NCBI RefSeq assembly: GCF_028598555.1
Contig: NZ_JAQRFN010000003.1
Location: forward strand, 1-64,000
Length of the DNA stretch: 64,000 nucleotides
Direction of reading: 5' to 3'
Origin: Xenorhabdus anantnagensis
Lineage (GTDB): Bacteria > Pseudomonadota > Gammaproteobacteria > Enterobacterales > Enterobacteriaceae
Part shown: piece after piece, positions 49,169 to 59,735 of the stretch
Layout: the number at the start of each line of letters is the position of its first letter
Numbering within the stretch: the stretch's first letter is position 1
Program-made: the position numbers and the translations under genes
The notes under the pieces: generated by a model
What the model saw: the letters and a program-made list of their open reading frames with translations, nothing else
Database searches by the model: none
Told to the model about the DNA's origin: nothing

Positions 49169-49372
49169 ATGACTAAAACTGACTATCTGATGCGTTTGAG
49201 AAAATGCACTTCTATTGAAACACTGGAACGTGTAATTGAAAAAAATAAATATGAGCTTTCGGATGATGAACTTGAGTTGTTCTACTCCGCGGCCGACCAC
49301 CGTTTAGCTGAACTTACTATGAATAAACTTTATGATAAAATCCCATCATCTGTTTGGAAGTTTGTCCGCTAA
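49169..49372 (+). CDS. hha: Hha, haemolysin expression-modulating protein
   Basis: A 67-residue helical protein almost identical to E. coli Hha over its length ([41 protein letters not shown]). It lacks the first five E. coli residues. Hha binds H-NS and silences AT-rich acquired genes; when overproduced it is toxic and TomB counteracts it. Here its partner tomB, just upstream, is dead. A hairpin (49401-49421) lies downstream. Confidence 0.95.
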   Translation: MTKTDYLMRLRKCTSIETLERVIEKNKYELSDDELELFYSAADHRLAELTMNKLYDKIPSSVWKFVR

Positions 49373-49400
49373 GCTGTAGTGTTCAGATAGAAAGTGACTA

Positions 49401-49421
49401 AGCCGGTAACTATTATCGGCT
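49401..49421 (+). terminator. Hairpin after hha
   Basis: A 21-nt palindrome (AGCCGGTAA with its near-complement, one G-T pair) 30 nt past the hha stop. No strong T-run. Confidence 0.4.
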
Positions 49422-49451
49422 AAGAGTATAATTTGATGATGATTTTGAAAC

Positions 49452-49565
49452 TGGTGAGGGCTCTGCCAGCGACATCCCGGCACACACATCCCTTGCTATG
49501 GCTGCTTCTTTCCAGACCTGACCAAGTTAACAAGTTAGCGTTGCGGGAGAACCAACAGAGCCCCC
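49452..49565 (-). ncRNA. ffs: 4.5S RNA (signal recognition particle RNA)
   Basis: The minus strand reads GGGGGCTCTGTTGGTTCTCC at the 5' end and returns through a long hairpin to GGCAGAGCCC. The apical Ffh-binding loop GGTCAGGTCTGGAAAGAAGC differs from E. coli at only two positions. The length of 114 nt equals the E. coli RNA. It pairs with Ffh to target membrane proteins. The E. coli neighbour ybaY is absent. Confidence 0.97.
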
Positions 49566-50203
49566 ATTGACGTTAGCTTCAAATTTCGAAGCGGTGGTCA
49601 TTATCTTTCAAACATTATGAAATAGCAAGGAAACATCAGCTGAATGCTGATTTATTGCTCGCAACGTTGTAAAAACCATCAACCCAAAAATTTTGACACT
49701 AAAAATTTCTGCGTCTACTGCCTAATTTTTAATCATTCCACTATTTAATGATTTTACTTAATGAAATATAGCATTTTTTTAACCTGAAATTCTCTCCAAC
49801 TTTTTCAAATTAATAACCTATAGTAGACAAGAAGACATAACATACAGACAGCAAACAGATGTAATAATAAATACATTTAATAATATTAATGGATCATTGT
49901 TTTATCATATAAAAATTACATAATTTCAGTTCCACAACCTACATCAAATACCAACCTCCTTATCCTCTATTACTTAAAATAAAAAATAACCATATAAATC
50001 AACACACAAACAACCAAAACAATACATTCGCATTATTTGATAATCATTGATAAAATTAACAGTAATAGTTCGCATCTAAAATAAAAACACAAGGATAATT
50101 TCATTTACAATGCCCCCTATTTACTATCGATCAAATAAAAAACTTATTATCCATAATCTTTCGTTTATACTTTTCAAACGCTTTTAAACACTAAAGGCAT
50201 GTT
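49566..50203. other. AT-rich intergenic region between ffs and tesB
   Basis: This 638-nt stretch contains the upstream (promoter) side of ffs at its left end. Otherwise it is low-complexity AT-rich sequence; I find no open reading frame, no ybaY remnant and no clear repeat. A hairpin-like segment with ATCAGC and GCTGAT lies near 49636-49652. Confidence 0.5.
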
Positions 50204-51058
50204 ATGAGCCAAGCATTACAATACTTAATTAACTTGATACACCTAGAAAAAATAGAAGAAGGAATTTACCGAGGACAAAGTGAAGACTTAGGATTTCCTC
50301 AGGTTTTCGGCGGACAAGTAATAGGTCAAGCTCTATATGCAGCAAAACAAACCGTCGCGAATGATAGAATGATTCACTCTTTCCATAGCTATTTTCTACG
50401 CCCAGGTGATAGCCATAAACCCATTGTGTATGATGTTGAAATATTACGTGATGGAAAAAGTTTCAGTGCCCGCCGTGTCAGCGCAATACAAAATGGGCAT
50501 CCTATTTTTTACATGACGGCTTCTTTTCAAGGGCATGAAGAAAGTTTTGAACACCAAAATACCATGCCTCTGATCCCCCCTCCCGAAGAGTTAGAGTCCC
50601 AAGAAGAAATTGTGAAAAAAATGGCTAACTCACTCTCTGCTCAATTAAAAAAAACTTTTTCCGTAGCACCATTGGAAATGAAGCTCGTTCCCCTTCAAAA
50701 GCTACCTAATCATTCATCCCAAGTCCCTGTGCGTTATGTTTGGTTCCGTAGCAATGGAAAAATGCCAGAAGATCCATTCATTCATCATTGCTTGCTGGGC
50801 TATGCATCAGATTTCAATTTCCTACCCACAGCATTACAGCCTCATGGTGTAGAATTTATGGGAAAAAATATGCAAATAGCCACAATTGACCACTCAATGT
50901 GGTATCACCGCCCTTTTAGTATGGATGATTGGTTACTTTATTCAATCGAAAGTCCATCTGCATCAGGTGCCCGTGGTTTTGTTCGTGGGCATATCTATAA
51001 CCGTTCAGGTGTGCTTATCGCTTCTGCTGTTCAGGAGGGAGTAATCCGAAAGTTATAA
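50204..51058 (+). CDS. tesB: Acyl-CoA thioesterase II
   Basis: A 284-residue double-hotdog thioesterase that hydrolyses medium- and long-chain acyl-CoAs. It has [11 protein letters not shown] near residue 35, [21 protein letters not shown] and the C-terminal [11 protein letters not shown] with [15 protein letters not shown]. coli TesB is 286 residues. It converges on amtB, as in E. coli. Short tandem repeats start at its stop codon. Confidence 0.97.
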   Translation: MSQALQYLINLIHLEKIEEGIYRGQSEDLGFPQVFGGQVIGQALYAAKQTVANDRMIHSFHSYFLRPGDSHKPIVYDVEILRDGKSFSARRVSAIQNGHPIFYMTASFQGHEESFEHQNTMPLIPPPEELESQEEIVKKMANSLSAQLKKTFSVAPLEMKLVPLQKLPNHSSQVPVRYVWFRSNGKMPEDPFIHHCLLGYASDFNFLPTALQPHGVEFMGKNMQIATIDHSMWYHRPFSMDDWLLYSIESPSASGARGFVRGHIYNRSGVLIASAVQEGVIRKL

Positions 51059-51110
51059 TGAATTGAATCATGAATTGAATCAATGCCGTATGCCGTATGC
51101 CGTATGCCGT
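51058..51110. repeat. Two adjoining tandem repeats after tesB (12 bp x2, 7 bp x4)
   Basis: ATGAATTGAATC is duplicated perfectly (51058-51069, 51070-51081) and is followed at once by four perfect copies of ATGCCGT (51083-51110). Both lie in the gap between tesB and the convergent amtB. Confidence 0.95.
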
Positions 51111-51235
51111 AATAACAGAAATCAGCACTATTCTTTTACTGTTATCCCATTACTGATTTTTGTTACTAGAATTTTTATTACTGACCTTTCTGTTAATACG
51201 GCACGGCGCGCCTATTTTCAAACAAGTAAAAATGC

Positions 51236-52516
51236 TTAGTTATAAGCACTTTCACCATGTGAAGTAATATCAAGTCCTTCCCTTTCTGCTTCAATACTAA
51301 TACGTAGCCCAACCAATTTATCTGCGATCTTAAATGAGATATAAGCCGCTATTGATGACCAAACTATACAGACTAATATACTAATAATCTGAATGCCAAA
51401 CTGTCTTAGCATTGTCATTCCTTCGGGAAATCCTGTTCCACCTAAAGTGGATGAAGTAAAAATACTAGTCAACACACAACCAACGATGCCGCATACTCCA
51501 TGTATCCCGAAAACATCACAAACATCATCAACACGCAACCATCTCTTCAATATGACCACACCCCATAAGCCTGTAATGCCTGCAATCAGTCCCATTACCA
51601 ATGCTCCACCAATTCCAACTGTTGCGGCAGCAGGCGTAATGACCACTAAACCAGAAATACATCCAGAACATGCTCCTAAAAGCGAAGGTTTCTGGCGAAA
51701 CAACCACTCAGAGAAAACCCATGACAATACCGCTCCTGCCGTTGCTACCACCGTATTCACTAGAGCTAATGCTGAGATACCATTCACTGCTCCCGCAGAT
51801 CCCACATTAAAGCCAAACCAACCAATGTAAAGGATCGCTGTTCCAATAAAAGTCATTGATAAGTCATGAGGTTTAAATGATTCTCGCCCAAAGCCTGAAC
51901 GCTTACCAAGTAAGTAAGCACCAACTAGCCCTGCTACTGCCGCATTGATGTGAACAACAGTCCCACCAGCAAAATCCAAAGCTCCATCCTTAGCAAGCCA
52001 ACCACCTCCCCACATCATATGGGCCATGGGAATATAAGATGTTGTCAACCACAACACACTAAAAATCAGCAAAGCTGAAAAACGAACTCTTTCACATAAA
52101 GCCCCTACAACCAAAGCAACGGTAATACATGCAAATGCACCTTGGAAAACAACATGAATCAACTGATAAAAACTGCCATTTAGATCAGTTATAGATATAT
52201 TTTTCAACATGACCTGATCAAAGCCACCCCAAAAAGAATTACCTATTCCAAAAGTCATGCTATACCCGTAAATAACCCAGAGCACACAAACCAATGAAAA
52301 ACTGACAATAACCTGTGACATCAGTGACAAAACATTTTTACGGCGTAGTAAGCCCCCATAAAACAATGCAATACCGGGTATAGTCATAAAAAGTACAAGT
52401 ACCGTATTTATCAACATGAATACCGTGTCTGCTTTATCGAGCTTGTTTTCCGCAGCAAAAGCAAATGAAGGAAAACTGGCCGCAATAAACGCCATAGATA
52501 AAAATTTTTTATTCAT
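51236..52516 (-). CDS. amtB: Ammonium transporter AmtB
   Basis: A 426-residue inner-membrane ammonia channel (E. coli 428). A cleavable signal (ends FAFA-AENK) is followed by 11 membrane helices. The twin pore histidines are in GGTVVHINA and FGIHGVCGI; the outer Phe gate is in VFQGAFACIT. The C-terminal tail (EREGLDITSHGESAY) plugs into GlnK, encoded 15 nt upstream, which blocks the channel when nitrogen is plentiful. Confidence 0.97.
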   Translation of the reverse strand: MNKKFLSMAFIAASFPSFAFAAENKLDKADTVFMLINTVLVLFMTIPGIALFYGGLLRRKNVLSLMSQVIVSFSLVCVLWVIYGYSMTFGIGNSFWGGFDQVMLKNISITDLNGSFYQLIHVVFQGAFACITVALVVGALCERVRFSALLIFSVLWLTTSYIPMAHMMWGGGWLAKDGALDFAGGTVVHINAAVAGLVGAYLLGKRSGFGRESFKPHDLSMTFIGTAILYIGWFGFNVGSAGAVNGISALALVNTVVATAGAVLSWVFSEWLFRQKPSLLGACSGCISGLVVITPAAATVGIGGALVMGLIAGITGLWGVVILKRWLRVDDVCDVFGIHGVCGIVGCVLTSIFTSSTLGGTGFPEGMTMLRQFGIQIISILVCIVWSSIAAYISFKIADKLVGLRISIEAEREGLDITSHGESAYN

Positions 52517-52531
52517 TTTTTATTCCTCCAT

Positions 52532-52870
52532 TTATAGTGCTGAATCATTTATTTCGCCCGTCCTGATCCGGACAACATGCTGTAATTCAAAGATAAATAT
52601 TTTTCCATCCCCCATCTTCCCTGTGAAAGCAGTCTGTTGAACAATATGGATAATTTCTTCAACCCGCTCATCACTAATAGCAATATCAATCTTAACTTTG
52701 GGCAAAAAATTAACGTTGTATTCAGCACCCCGATAAAGTTCAGAATGGCCTTTTTGACGTCCAAAGCCCTTTACTTCTGTTATAGTCATACCTTGTATAC
52801 CTATATCAGCAAGAGCCTCCCGCACTTCTTCCAGCTTAAATGGTTTTATGATGATAGTGATTAACTTCAT
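52532..52870 (-). CDS. glnK: PII nitrogen regulatory protein GlnK
   Basis: A 112-residue trimeric PII protein. The T-loop has RGAEYNVNF with Tyr51, the uridylylation site; the signature VKGFGRQKGHSELYRG is intact, and the C-terminus has the ATP-binding GKIFIFELQHVVRIRTGE. It blocks AmtB when deuridylylated. The frame opens 10 residues upstream, but MKLITIIIKPF at 52870 is the family start. Transcribed from the sigma-54 promoter just upstream. Confidence 0.97.
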   Translation of the reverse strand: MKLITIIIKPFKLEEVREALADIGIQGMTITEVKGFGRQKGHSELYRGAEYNVNFLPKVKIDIAISDERVEEIIHIVQQTAFTGKMGDGKIFIFELQHVVRIRTGEINDSAL

Positions 52871-52910
52871 ATTTCCCCCGCTTGTTTGCCACGTTGGCAC
52901 AAGGGAATAA

Positions 52911-52928
52911 ATGCAAGGGATATGCCAG
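52911..52928 (-). promoter_or_regulatory. Sigma-54 promoter of glnK-amtB
   Basis: On the minus strand, CTGGCATATCCCTTGCAT fits the -24/-12 consensus (TGGCAC-N5-TTGCA) and lies about 41 nt before the glnK start. Confidence 0.9.
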
Positions 52929-53031
52929 AAGTTAAAAATGAAATGTAATCAATTTATTATCGAAAAATATTTCTAAAGAAGGGATAAAAAAGGAGCAGAA
53001 AACACATCTGCCCCCTATATACATACTAAAA

Positions 53032-53048
53032 TGCACACTAAATGTGCA
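53032..53048. promoter_or_regulatory. NtrC binding site overlapping the 3' end of mdlB
   Basis: TGCACACTAAATGTGCA is a 17-bp dyad with the NtrC arm spacing. It lies about 140 nt upstream of the expected glnK start of transcription and overlaps the last codons and stop of mdlB. Confidence 0.75.
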
Positions 53049-54807
53049 CTGGTTCATTCAAAGTTTCGCCAACTTGCTGGAGTTGGTACATTTGATAATA
53101 GCGCCCACGCTTTTCCAGTAGTTGTTGATGCTGCCCTTGTTCAATAATTGCACCACGATGCAGCACTAATATCGAATCAGCTTCAATAATGGTTGAAAGA
53201 CGATGGGCAATCACCACCAATGTCGTCTGTTTACGGATCATTCCCAGCGCTTTCTGTACTGATTGTTCTGTCCCTGAATCAATATTCGCGGTTGCCTCAT
53301 CCAAGATAAGAATCTGTGGCGTTTGCACTAAAACCCTAGCCATTGCCAAAAGCTGTTTTTGACCTGCGGAAAGCGTATTTCCTTGTTCTCCTAAGACGGA
53401 ATTCAAACCATCGGGTAAAAAACGGACAAAGTCAGCTAATTGAACCAATTCCAGCACTTCCCATATTTTCTCTTCACTGATATCCCGCCCTAGCGTGATA
53501 TTGTTGAGGAATGAAGCAGCCAGAACAACAGGGTCTTGCTGCACCATTGCCACTCCATTACGCAGCACTGTATGAGAAAGCGAAGACACTGGGCGTCCAT
53601 CAAGATAAATCTCACCGTCTTGCCACAGATAGTATCCCATAATCAAATTGGCCAGAGTGCTTTTTCCACTCCCTGTATGCCCAACCAAAGCCACAAACCC
53701 ATGTGGAGGAACATGCAGATTGATATCATTCAAGACGAGTTTGTCACTGCGGTAGGCAAAATTTAAGTTTTCAATGTCAATTCTGCCACTCTCTAGCGCT
53801 CGCAAATCATCACCATATTGCTGCTGCGGGCTATCCATAAGTTCAAAAACTCGTTCCCCTGAAACCACTGCTTGCTGCAACACTGATTGCTGTGCGGTCA
53901 ATTCAATCAGTGGTTCATTCAACCGCCCAAGATAATTAATAAAGGCATACAATACACCAACACCAATAACCCCAGTGCCTTTGATCCCAAATAATAAAAG
54001 TAAACCACACAATATTGCGGCGGAGAAAAAGCTCAATAATGGTCTCAACAAGATGCCATCTAACCTTAAAGCCTGCATACGAGCCTGATAATGTGCTCGG
54101 TTGGTAGCCAACATTTTCTCACCAAAACGAGCTTGCTGACGAAACTGCTGAATCACAGTCATTCCATTAATGACTTCATTAAAGCCATCATTAATGTCAG
54201 CCAGATAGCCACGAACCCGTCTGACTATTGGGATGCTGAGACGCTGATAAATCACCATTACAAACAAGACCGCAGGAAATATCACGATCGCAACACATGC
54301 CATACGCCAATTCAAAACAAACATGGCTATCAGCATAGCTCCAATCAGCGCAATACAACGAAACACTGTAGGGATCACATTAACAAACAGATCTTTAATT
54401 ACCTCAGTATCATTTGTCACACGGGATATCAGTTGCCCAACTGGTTGATTATCAAAAGCACTTAATGGCTGACGTAATGCTGAATTCATAACATCAGTAC
54501 GAAGCATCTGCACCACCCCTACAGATGCCTGATTAAAAAATAACGTTTGATAATAGTGTAAAGCAGCAGAAATAAGCTGCAAAATCAAGAAGGTTGCGGC
54601 AAGCCCAGCGACAACATCAAGCGGTAAGTTCCCCTTTGCTACCATATTGTCGATAAAATAACTCACAAGCAGAGGTCCACTCACTTCTGCCAGTGCCGCA
54701 ATCCATAACATCAATACAGCAATTAGCATCGGCTTACGGTAATTTTGACTGTAAGAGAGCAGACGCTTTAATGATGGCCATAACTTACGCATATGAATTT
54801 TAGTCAT
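53038..54807 (-). CDS. mdlB: ABC transporter half MdlB (SmdB)
   Basis: An exporter of about 589 residues with six N-terminal membrane helices and a C-terminal ATPase (Walker [10 protein letters not shown], signature LSAGQKQLL, Walker [14 protein letters not shown] switch). It pairs with MdlA as a heterodimeric multidrug-type exporter. The signature is LSAGQ, typical of one half of such pairs. ATG 54807 overlaps the mdlA stop by 8 nt; ATG 54816 is an alternative. Confidence 0.95.
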   Translation of the reverse strand: MTKIHMRKLWPSLKRLLSYSQNYRKPMLIAVLMLWIAALAEVSGPLLVSYFIDNMVAKGNLPLDVVAGLAATFLILQLISAALHYYQTLFFNQASVGVVQMLRTDVMNSALRQPLSAFDNQPVGQLISRVTNDTEVIKDLFVNVIPTVFRCIALIGAMLIAMFVLNWRMACVAIVIFPAVLFVMVIYQRLSIPIVRRVRGYLADINDGFNEVINGMTVIQQFRQQARFGEKMLATNRAHYQARMQALRLDGILLRPLLSFFSAAILCGLLLLFGIKGTGVIGVGVLYAFINYLGRLNEPLIELTAQQSVLQQAVVSGERVFELMDSPQQQYGDDLRALESGRIDIENLNFAYRSDKLVLNDINLHVPPHGFVALVGHTGSGKSTLANLIMGYYLWQDGEIYLDGRPVSSLSHTVLRNGVAMVQQDPVVLAASFLNNITLGRDISEEKIWEVLELVQLADFVRFLPDGLNSVLGEQGNTLSAGQKQLLAMARVLVQTPQILILDEATANIDSGTEQSVQKALGMIRKQTTLVVIAHRLSTIIEADSILVLHRGAIIEQGQHQQLLEKRGRYYQMYQLQQVGETLNEPVHI

Positions 54808-56548
54808 TGTCACCATCCAATGCAGCTTCTAGTTGTTGGTAATGATACATGTCGGAATACCAACCAGACTGAGCGATAAGCTGCTTATGCTGGCCCTGCT
54901 GTGCAATCGTACCATGCTGCATAACCAAAATATTATCTGCTTCCGTTAATGCCGACAGTCGGTGTGCACTGATAATAATGGTACGCTGTTGCCGCCATTG
55001 GCTGAGATTTTTCATAATTTGGTGTTCTGTGTGCCCATCAACGGCTGACAGAGCATCATCAAGTATTAAAATTTCCGTATCTAACAGCAAAGCCCTGGCA
55101 ATGGATATACGCTGTTTTTGCCCACCAGAAAGCATCACTCCACGCTCTCCCACTTCCGTTTGATATCCCTGAGGCAGTTGCAAAATATCGTCATGTACAC
55201 TTGCTAGGCGAGCGACCTCTTCTATTTGCTCTTGAGTTGCATCAGGTCGTCCTAACGCAATATTACCTACAACCGTATCCGAAAACAGAAAAGGTGTTTG
55301 GTTGACGATAGCTAATCGGGCACGCCATTCTTCCATTCGGAGAGTAGAAATATTTTTTGACTGGAAAAGAATATCTCCATCGGTTACATCAAACTGACGT
55401 TGCAACAAAGCCAATAAAGTACTTTTTCCTGTACCTGTAGGCCCACAAAGTCCCAATAACTGCCCTGGTTCCAACTGAAAATGGATAGCTTGCAAAATAG
55501 GCTTATCATTTCTGGGATAGTTAAATCTGTTGATATTTGCCTGCAAGCTCCCCCGAGCTGAAGACAAGGACAACGCACCGTCTTCGGTTACCAGTGGTTC
55601 CTGCAATAAACTACGGATACGTGTATAAGCGGCACTTCCTCTTTCAACAATGTTGAACATCCATGCCAATGCCAACATTGGCCAGATCATCAATCCCAGA
55701 TACATTACAAAACTGGTCAGTTCACCCAGAGTCATGGAGCCATTCACCACCATCCAACTGCCTCCTCCGACCGCCAAGAGGTTTGCAACAGCGATAGTAA
55801 CGAAAATGGTGGGATCAAAACGTGCATCTACACGTGCAACATGCATATTTTTACGCCCAGCATCAATGGCAACTTCTTCAAACTGATTGGATTGCAGCTT
55901 CTCCAGTCCAAATGCTTTTATCATACGGATACTAGTCAAACTTTCCTGTGCATGGTTATTCAGGACAGAAAATGCACCTTGCGCAGATTTAAAACGGTGA
56001 TGAAGCTGATTACCATAATGCTTAATTGCTAAGGCCATAATCGGCATAGGCAACAGTGATAACAATGTTAATTGCCAACTGATCTGCACACTCATTACAA
56101 TTAGAACAGCACACCCCATGACTAAAGCATCAACTAGAGTAAGTACTCCCTCACCAGCAGCAAAAACAACTCTGTCAACATCATTTGTTGCGCGAGCCAT
56201 AAGATCGCCTGTTCTATGGCGCAAATAAAACTCAGGATTTTGACTACTCAGACGCAAATAGAAGTCACTACGCAACTTAACAGCCAGCCGATAAGAAGCA
56301 CCGAACAACCATACACGCCAAACATACCGCAGACCATATATTGCCAAAGCAATAAGCAGCATTACCCCTAGCCACATTAATAGCTGACGGGATGTCATCG
56401 TTTTTGAGCTAATGCCATCAACAATAACTCCAACCAAGCGGGGAGGAATGAGTTGCAGCACCGCAATCATGACGAGAAAAATAACAGCTCCCAAATAGCG
56501 CCGCCATTCACTAAGAAAATACCAGCTTAATTGTGAAAATAATCTCAC
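54800..56548 (-). CDS. mdlA: ABC transporter half MdlA (SmdA)
   Basis: A 582-residue exporter: six helices (residues 15-300), then the ATPase with Walker [11 protein letters not shown]-loop IVNQTPFLF, signature LSGGQKQRI, Walker [13 protein letters not shown] and AHRLSAL. Walker B ends in Asp (DD) where the usual catalytic residue is Glu, as in E. coli MdlA; in such heterodimers one ATP site is degenerate. Cotranscribed with mdlB, with decR just upstream in the same direction. Confidence 0.95.
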   Translation of the reverse strand: MRLFSQLSWYFLSEWRRYLGAVIFLVMIAVLQLIPPRLVGVIVDGISSKTMTSRQLLMWLGVMLLIALAIYGLRYVWRVWLFGASYRLAVKLRSDFYLRLSSQNPEFYLRHRTGDLMARATNDVDRVVFAAGEGVLTLVDALVMGCAVLIVMSVQISWQLTLLSLLPMPIMALAIKHYGNQLHHRFKSAQGAFSVLNNHAQESLTSIRMIKAFGLEKLQSNQFEEVAIDAGRKNMHVARVDARFDPTIFVTIAVANLLAVGGGSWMVVNGSMTLGELTSFVMYLGLMIWPMLALAWMFNIVERGSAAYTRIRSLLQEPLVTEDGALSLSSARGSLQANINRFNYPRNDKPILQAIHFQLEPGQLLGLCGPTGTGKSTLLALLQRQFDVTDGDILFQSKNISTLRMEEWRARLAIVNQTPFLFSDTVVGNIALGRPDATQEQIEEVARLASVHDDILQLPQGYQTEVGERGVMLSGGQKQRISIARALLLDTEILILDDALSAVDGHTEHQIMKNLSQWRQQRTIIISAHRLSALTEADNILVMQHGTIAQQGQHKQLIAQSGWYSDMYHYQQLEAALDGDND

Positions 56549-56605
56549 ACGCCTATTCCCGAGGTAAAAAATGAAAGAGTTAGCGCCTACCGATCAAAAG
56601 GATCT

Positions 56606-57076
56606 TTATATTATTGAATCTGGTATTGGCAGCGCCGTTGTATATTTTATCTTTTCCATTGCAAAGTTAGAGGTGACATCAATCAAACCAGAAACCCCAT
56701 TAACCATGCGTTTATAGAAACGATCATAACTTTTCATATCAATAACTTCTACATGCAATAGGTAATCATATTCACCAGCCATTCGATAAAATGTTAAGAC
56801 TTCGGGCATCTCTTTTATAAAGGTGACAAACTGTTCATACCATTCACTGCTGTGTTGCTGAGTTTTAATCATTACTATCACTGTCAGCCCCAAGCCGAGT
56901 TTTACCCCATTTAACAATGCAACTTTTCCGACAATATAACCTTCATCCTCAAGTCGTCTGAGACGTTTCCAGCAAGGTGTCGAAGTCAAATTAACCGCTT
57001 CAGCCAGTGCATTCAGTGATAGACTACAGTCCTGTTGAAGCAGTTCCAGTAGCTTACGGTCTATTTTGTCTAGCAT
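56606..57076 (-). CDS. decR: Lrp/AsnC-family cysteine-sensing regulator DecR
   Basis: A 156-residue Lrp-family protein closely matching E. coli DecR (YbaO): the HTH ([27 protein letters not shown] region) and the RAM ligand domain. In E. coli DecR activates a cysteine desulfidase in response to cysteine. Here it is divergent from a Cds1-like PLP enzyme with a 122-nt gap, so that gene is the obvious target. Confidence 0.94.
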   Translation of the reverse strand: MLDKIDRKLLELLQQDCSLSLNALAEAVNLTSTPCWKRLRRLEDEGYIVGKVALLNGVKLGLGLTVIVMIKTQQHSSEWYEQFVTFIKEMPEVLTFYRMAGEYDYLLHVEVIDMKSYDRFYKRMVNGVSGLIDVTSNFAMEKIKYTTALPIPDSII

Positions 57077-57198
57077 ATCTAAATCCTATAGAAATATTTC
57101 CCAAATATAACGGATAAACGCAGAAAAATAACAATCTATTTCTCTTAATGTAAGAGTAATCTATACGCCATTACAGTATTATTATTCAGGGTCAATTT

Positions 57199-58251
57199 AT
57201 GTCATCTTTATGGGCTACAAACGCCATAAAAGCTATTCAAGCTGATTATCAACGCAGTGCTGATACACACCTAATTCGCCTTAATCTCCCAATGTTTCCG
57301 GGCATTCATCTCTACCTTAAAGATGAGAGCACTCATCCCACAGGCAGCCTCAAACATCGGCTCGCACGTTCCCTATTCCTTTACGCACTCACTAATGGTT
57401 GGATTAAGGAAGGAACCCCTATTATTGAAGCTTCATCCGGAAGTACTGCTGTTTCGGAGGCTTATTTTGCTCGCTTACTTGGTTTACCTTTTATTGCAGT
57501 AATGCCCTCCTGCACAGCTAAGCGCAAAATTCAAGAAATTAAGTTCTATGGCGGTAAATGCCATTTTGTAGAGCATTCCGCCTTGATTTATCAAGAGTCA
57601 GAACGTCTGGCAAAAGAGCTCAATGGCCATTATATGGATCAGTTTACCTATGCCGAACGAGCGACTGACTGGCGAGGAAACAATAATATTGCAGAAAGCA
57701 TTTTCCGTCAGATGCAACTAGAACCCTTTCCTGAGCCAACTTACATTGTAATGAGTGCAGGAACCGGTGGTACATCTGCAACTCTTGGTCGCTATATTCG
57801 CTATCAGGGATATAACACCAAACTCATTGTTGTCGATCCTGAAAACTCCGTCTTCTACGATTGCTATCATCAGAACCGCCGCGATATTTGTGGAAGTACA
57901 GGCAGCAAAATAGAAGGCATTGGCCGTCCACGCGCAGAACCTTCTTTTATTCCTACAGTTATCAATGAAATGATCCAAGTTCCCGATCCTGCCACTATTG
58001 CTACCATTTATTGGCTTGAAAAATTAATTGGCAGAAAAACCGGAGCATCAACCGGAACTAACGTTTGGGGAGCGTTACAACTCGCCAAGAAAATGCACGA
58101 TAACAACCAACAAGGGGCAATCGTGACATTACTCTGTGATAGCGGAGAGCGTTACCTTGATACTTATTACAACCCAGAGTGGGTTCGCAATAATATCGGT
58201 GATGTCACACAGTATCTAACACAACTACCCAAGTTAAACGGTTATGAGTAA
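57199..58251 (+). CDS. PLP-dependent cysteine desulfhydrase/synthase-family protein (Cds1-like)
   Basis: A 350-residue fold-type II PLP enzyme. The Schiff-base Lys52 is in [11 protein letters not shown], the substrate loop is [13 protein letters not shown], and the phosphate-binding Gly-rich loop is [13 protein letters not shown]. It resembles the cysteine synthase family but has features of the Cds1-type desulfhydrases ([11 protein letters not shown]). It should break cysteine down to pyruvate, ammonia and sulfide, or be a synthase; the divergent DecR argues for cysteine breakdown. In E. coli cof occupies this side of decR. Confidence 0.85.
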   Translation: MSSLWATNAIKAIQADYQRSADTHLIRLNLPMFPGIHLYLKDESTHPTGSLKHRLARSLFLYALTNGWIKEGTPIIEASSGSTAVSEAYFARLLGLPFIAVMPSCTAKRKIQEIKFYGGKCHFVEHSALIYQESERLAKELNGHYMDQFTYAERATDWRGNNNIAESIFRQMQLEPFPEPTYIVMSAGTGGTSATLGRYIRYQGYNTKLIVVDPENSVFYDCYHQNRRDICGSTGSKIEGIGRPRAEPSFIPTVINEMIQVPDPATIATIYWLEKLIGRKTGASTGTNVWGALQLAKKMHDNNQQGAIVTLLCDSGERYLDTYYNPEWVRNNIGDVTQYLTQLPKLNGYE

Positions 58252-58283
58252 CATATCTCCTTCAATTTACAGAGGTAGGTATC

Positions 58284-58982
58284 ATGAAACGAGCCGTTGT
58301 TGTATTCAGTGGTGGGCAGGACTCCACCACTTGTTTAATTCAGGCACTCCGTCAATATGATGAAGTTCACTGTGTCACCTTTGATTATGGACAGCGTCAC
58401 CGTGCTGAAATTGATGTAGCTTGTCATATAAGCAAAGAATTGGGAGCCGCTGCCCACAAAGTACTTGATGTTACTCTATTGAATGCGCTCGCAATCAGCA
58501 GCCTGACAAGAGACAATATTCCTGTACCCGATTTCAGCGAAAGTGAAAAAAGTGGCCTCCCAAGTACATTTGTGCCTGGCCGTAATATTTTATTTTTAAC
58601 TCTGGCGGCAATTTATGCCTATCAGGTTGAAGCTGAAGCCGTCATTACTGGCGTTTGTGAAACTGATTTTTCGGGATACCCTGATTGCCGTGATGAGTTT
58701 GTCAAAGCCCTCAACAAAGCAGTCAGCCTTGGTATTGCTCGCGATATTCGTTTCGAAACTCCTCTAATGTGGTTAAACAAAGCGGAAACTTGGGCATTGG
58801 CAGATTATTACCAAAAATTGGATTTTGTCCGCAATCAAACCCTCACTTGCTATAATGGCATTCAGGGTGATGGATGTAGCGAATGTGCTGCCTGCCACCT
58901 CAGGGCTAAAGGATTAAATCATTATTTAAGCGATGCCCAGACCGTTATGTTAGAAATGAAATCCAAAACACATCTAAGTTAG
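58284..58982 (+). CDS. queC: 7-cyano-7-deazaguanine synthase QueC
   Basis: A 232-residue ATP-dependent enzyme making preQ0 from CDG for queuosine in tRNA. It has the PP-loop [13 protein letters not shown] near residue 5, FDYGQRH, and a four-Cys zinc site ([13 protein letters not shown] with an upstream Cys). Length equals E. coli QueC (231). It lies 33 nt after the Cds1-like gene and may be cotranscribed. Confidence 0.97.
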   Translation: MKRAVVVFSGGQDSTTCLIQALRQYDEVHCVTFDYGQRHRAEIDVACHISKELGAAAHKVLDVTLLNALAISSLTRDNIPVPDFSESEKSGLPSTFVPGRNILFLTLAAIYAYQVEAEAVITGVCETDFSGYPDCRDEFVKALNKAVSLGIARDIRFETPLMWLNKAETWALADYYQKLDFVRNQTLTCYNGIQGDGCSECAACHLRAKGLNHYLSDAQTVMLEMKSKTHLS

Positions 58983-59011
58983 TCACACCGTTTTATCTAA
59001 TTACATTGTCT

Positions 59012-59036
59012 GTGAGAGGTTCGTCGAACCTCTCAC
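59012..59036. terminator. Perfect palindrome between queC and fadM
   Basis: GTGAGAGGTTCG and its complement, 12 bp, around a single base, in the gap between the convergent queC and fadM. The T-tail is weak. Confidence 0.5.
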
Positions 59037-59122
59037 TTCATCGCTATTATTTCACTTATTACTTACTTCACTGCTTGCTGTCTAAATTCGTTCCTTTGCC
59101 ATTGCACGACAACTTCAATACT

Positions 59123-59158
59123 ATTTTGTTAAAAAACACCATTCTGTTAAAAAACGAC
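59123..59158. repeat. 18-bp tandem duplication
   Basis: Units 59123-59140 and 59141-59158 share a TGTTAAAAAAC core and differ at a few bases. They lie just before the fadM stop (minus strand). Confidence 0.8.
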
Positions 59159-59194
59159 TTAAAGAATATCCAGTATGATTATTCGGTGTAGCTC

Positions 59195-59587
59195 TTAATA
59201 AGCTTCCATTCTTTTACGCAACTCACCTTCTAAAACCAGTGCCTTTTGAGTTTTCAAATCAATACAGACAAATGTAGTTAAAGCATCAGCAATAACTTGA
59301 TTATCACTCCTACGTACAATTTCCTGAAAAAATGTGCCGCTTTTATTACGCAATTCCTGCATAGAAGATTTCACTTCTAGCTCATCTGTAATTACAGCAG
59401 GATGACGATAATTAATATTGATATTCACCACAACAAAACCAATATTTTTATGATTTAACCATTCCAGCGTGTCATCTTCAGTAAGTAAGTCCCAGCGGGC
59501 AGCTTCCAGAAACTCTAAATAGCGGGCATTGTTCACATGCTGGAAAAGATCAATATGATAACCCCTAACTTTGATAATCGTACTCAT
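59195..59587 (-). CDS. fadM: Thioesterase FadM (TesC/YbaW)
   Basis: A 130-residue single-hotdog thioesterase. The 4HBT-type motif YHIDLFQHVNNARYLEFLE carries the catalytic Asp, and VVVNININYRHPA follows. E. coli FadM (132 aa) clears long-chain acyl-CoA in beta-oxidation of oleate. The frame is open 45 residues upstream, but MSTIIKVRGY is the homologous start. AAGGA precedes it. Confidence 0.95.
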   Translation of the reverse strand: MSTIIKVRGYHIDLFQHVNNARYLEFLEAARWDLLTEDDTLEWLNHKNIGFVVVNININYRHPAVITDELEVKSSMQELRNKSGTFFQEIVRRSDNQVIADALTTFVCIDLKTQKALVLEGELRKRMEAY

Positions 59588-59735
59588 TGCTATTTTTTCC
59601 TTTAAACTCATCCGACCAGATAAGATGTAACAATAGCAAAACAATTTAATTACAATAGTGTTTGATGAATTATTCTTGATCAATGTCACAGCCCTCTTGA
59701 TCAAATCCCTTTGAATACACAAGAGGGCCTAACAC

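Noticed and set aside
49566..50203. ybaY remnant between ffs and tesB
   Set aside because: No frame on either strand resembles the YbaY lipoprotein.
51058..51110. CRISPR-like array after tesB
   Set aside because: The repeats are contiguous with no spacers and no cas genes are present.
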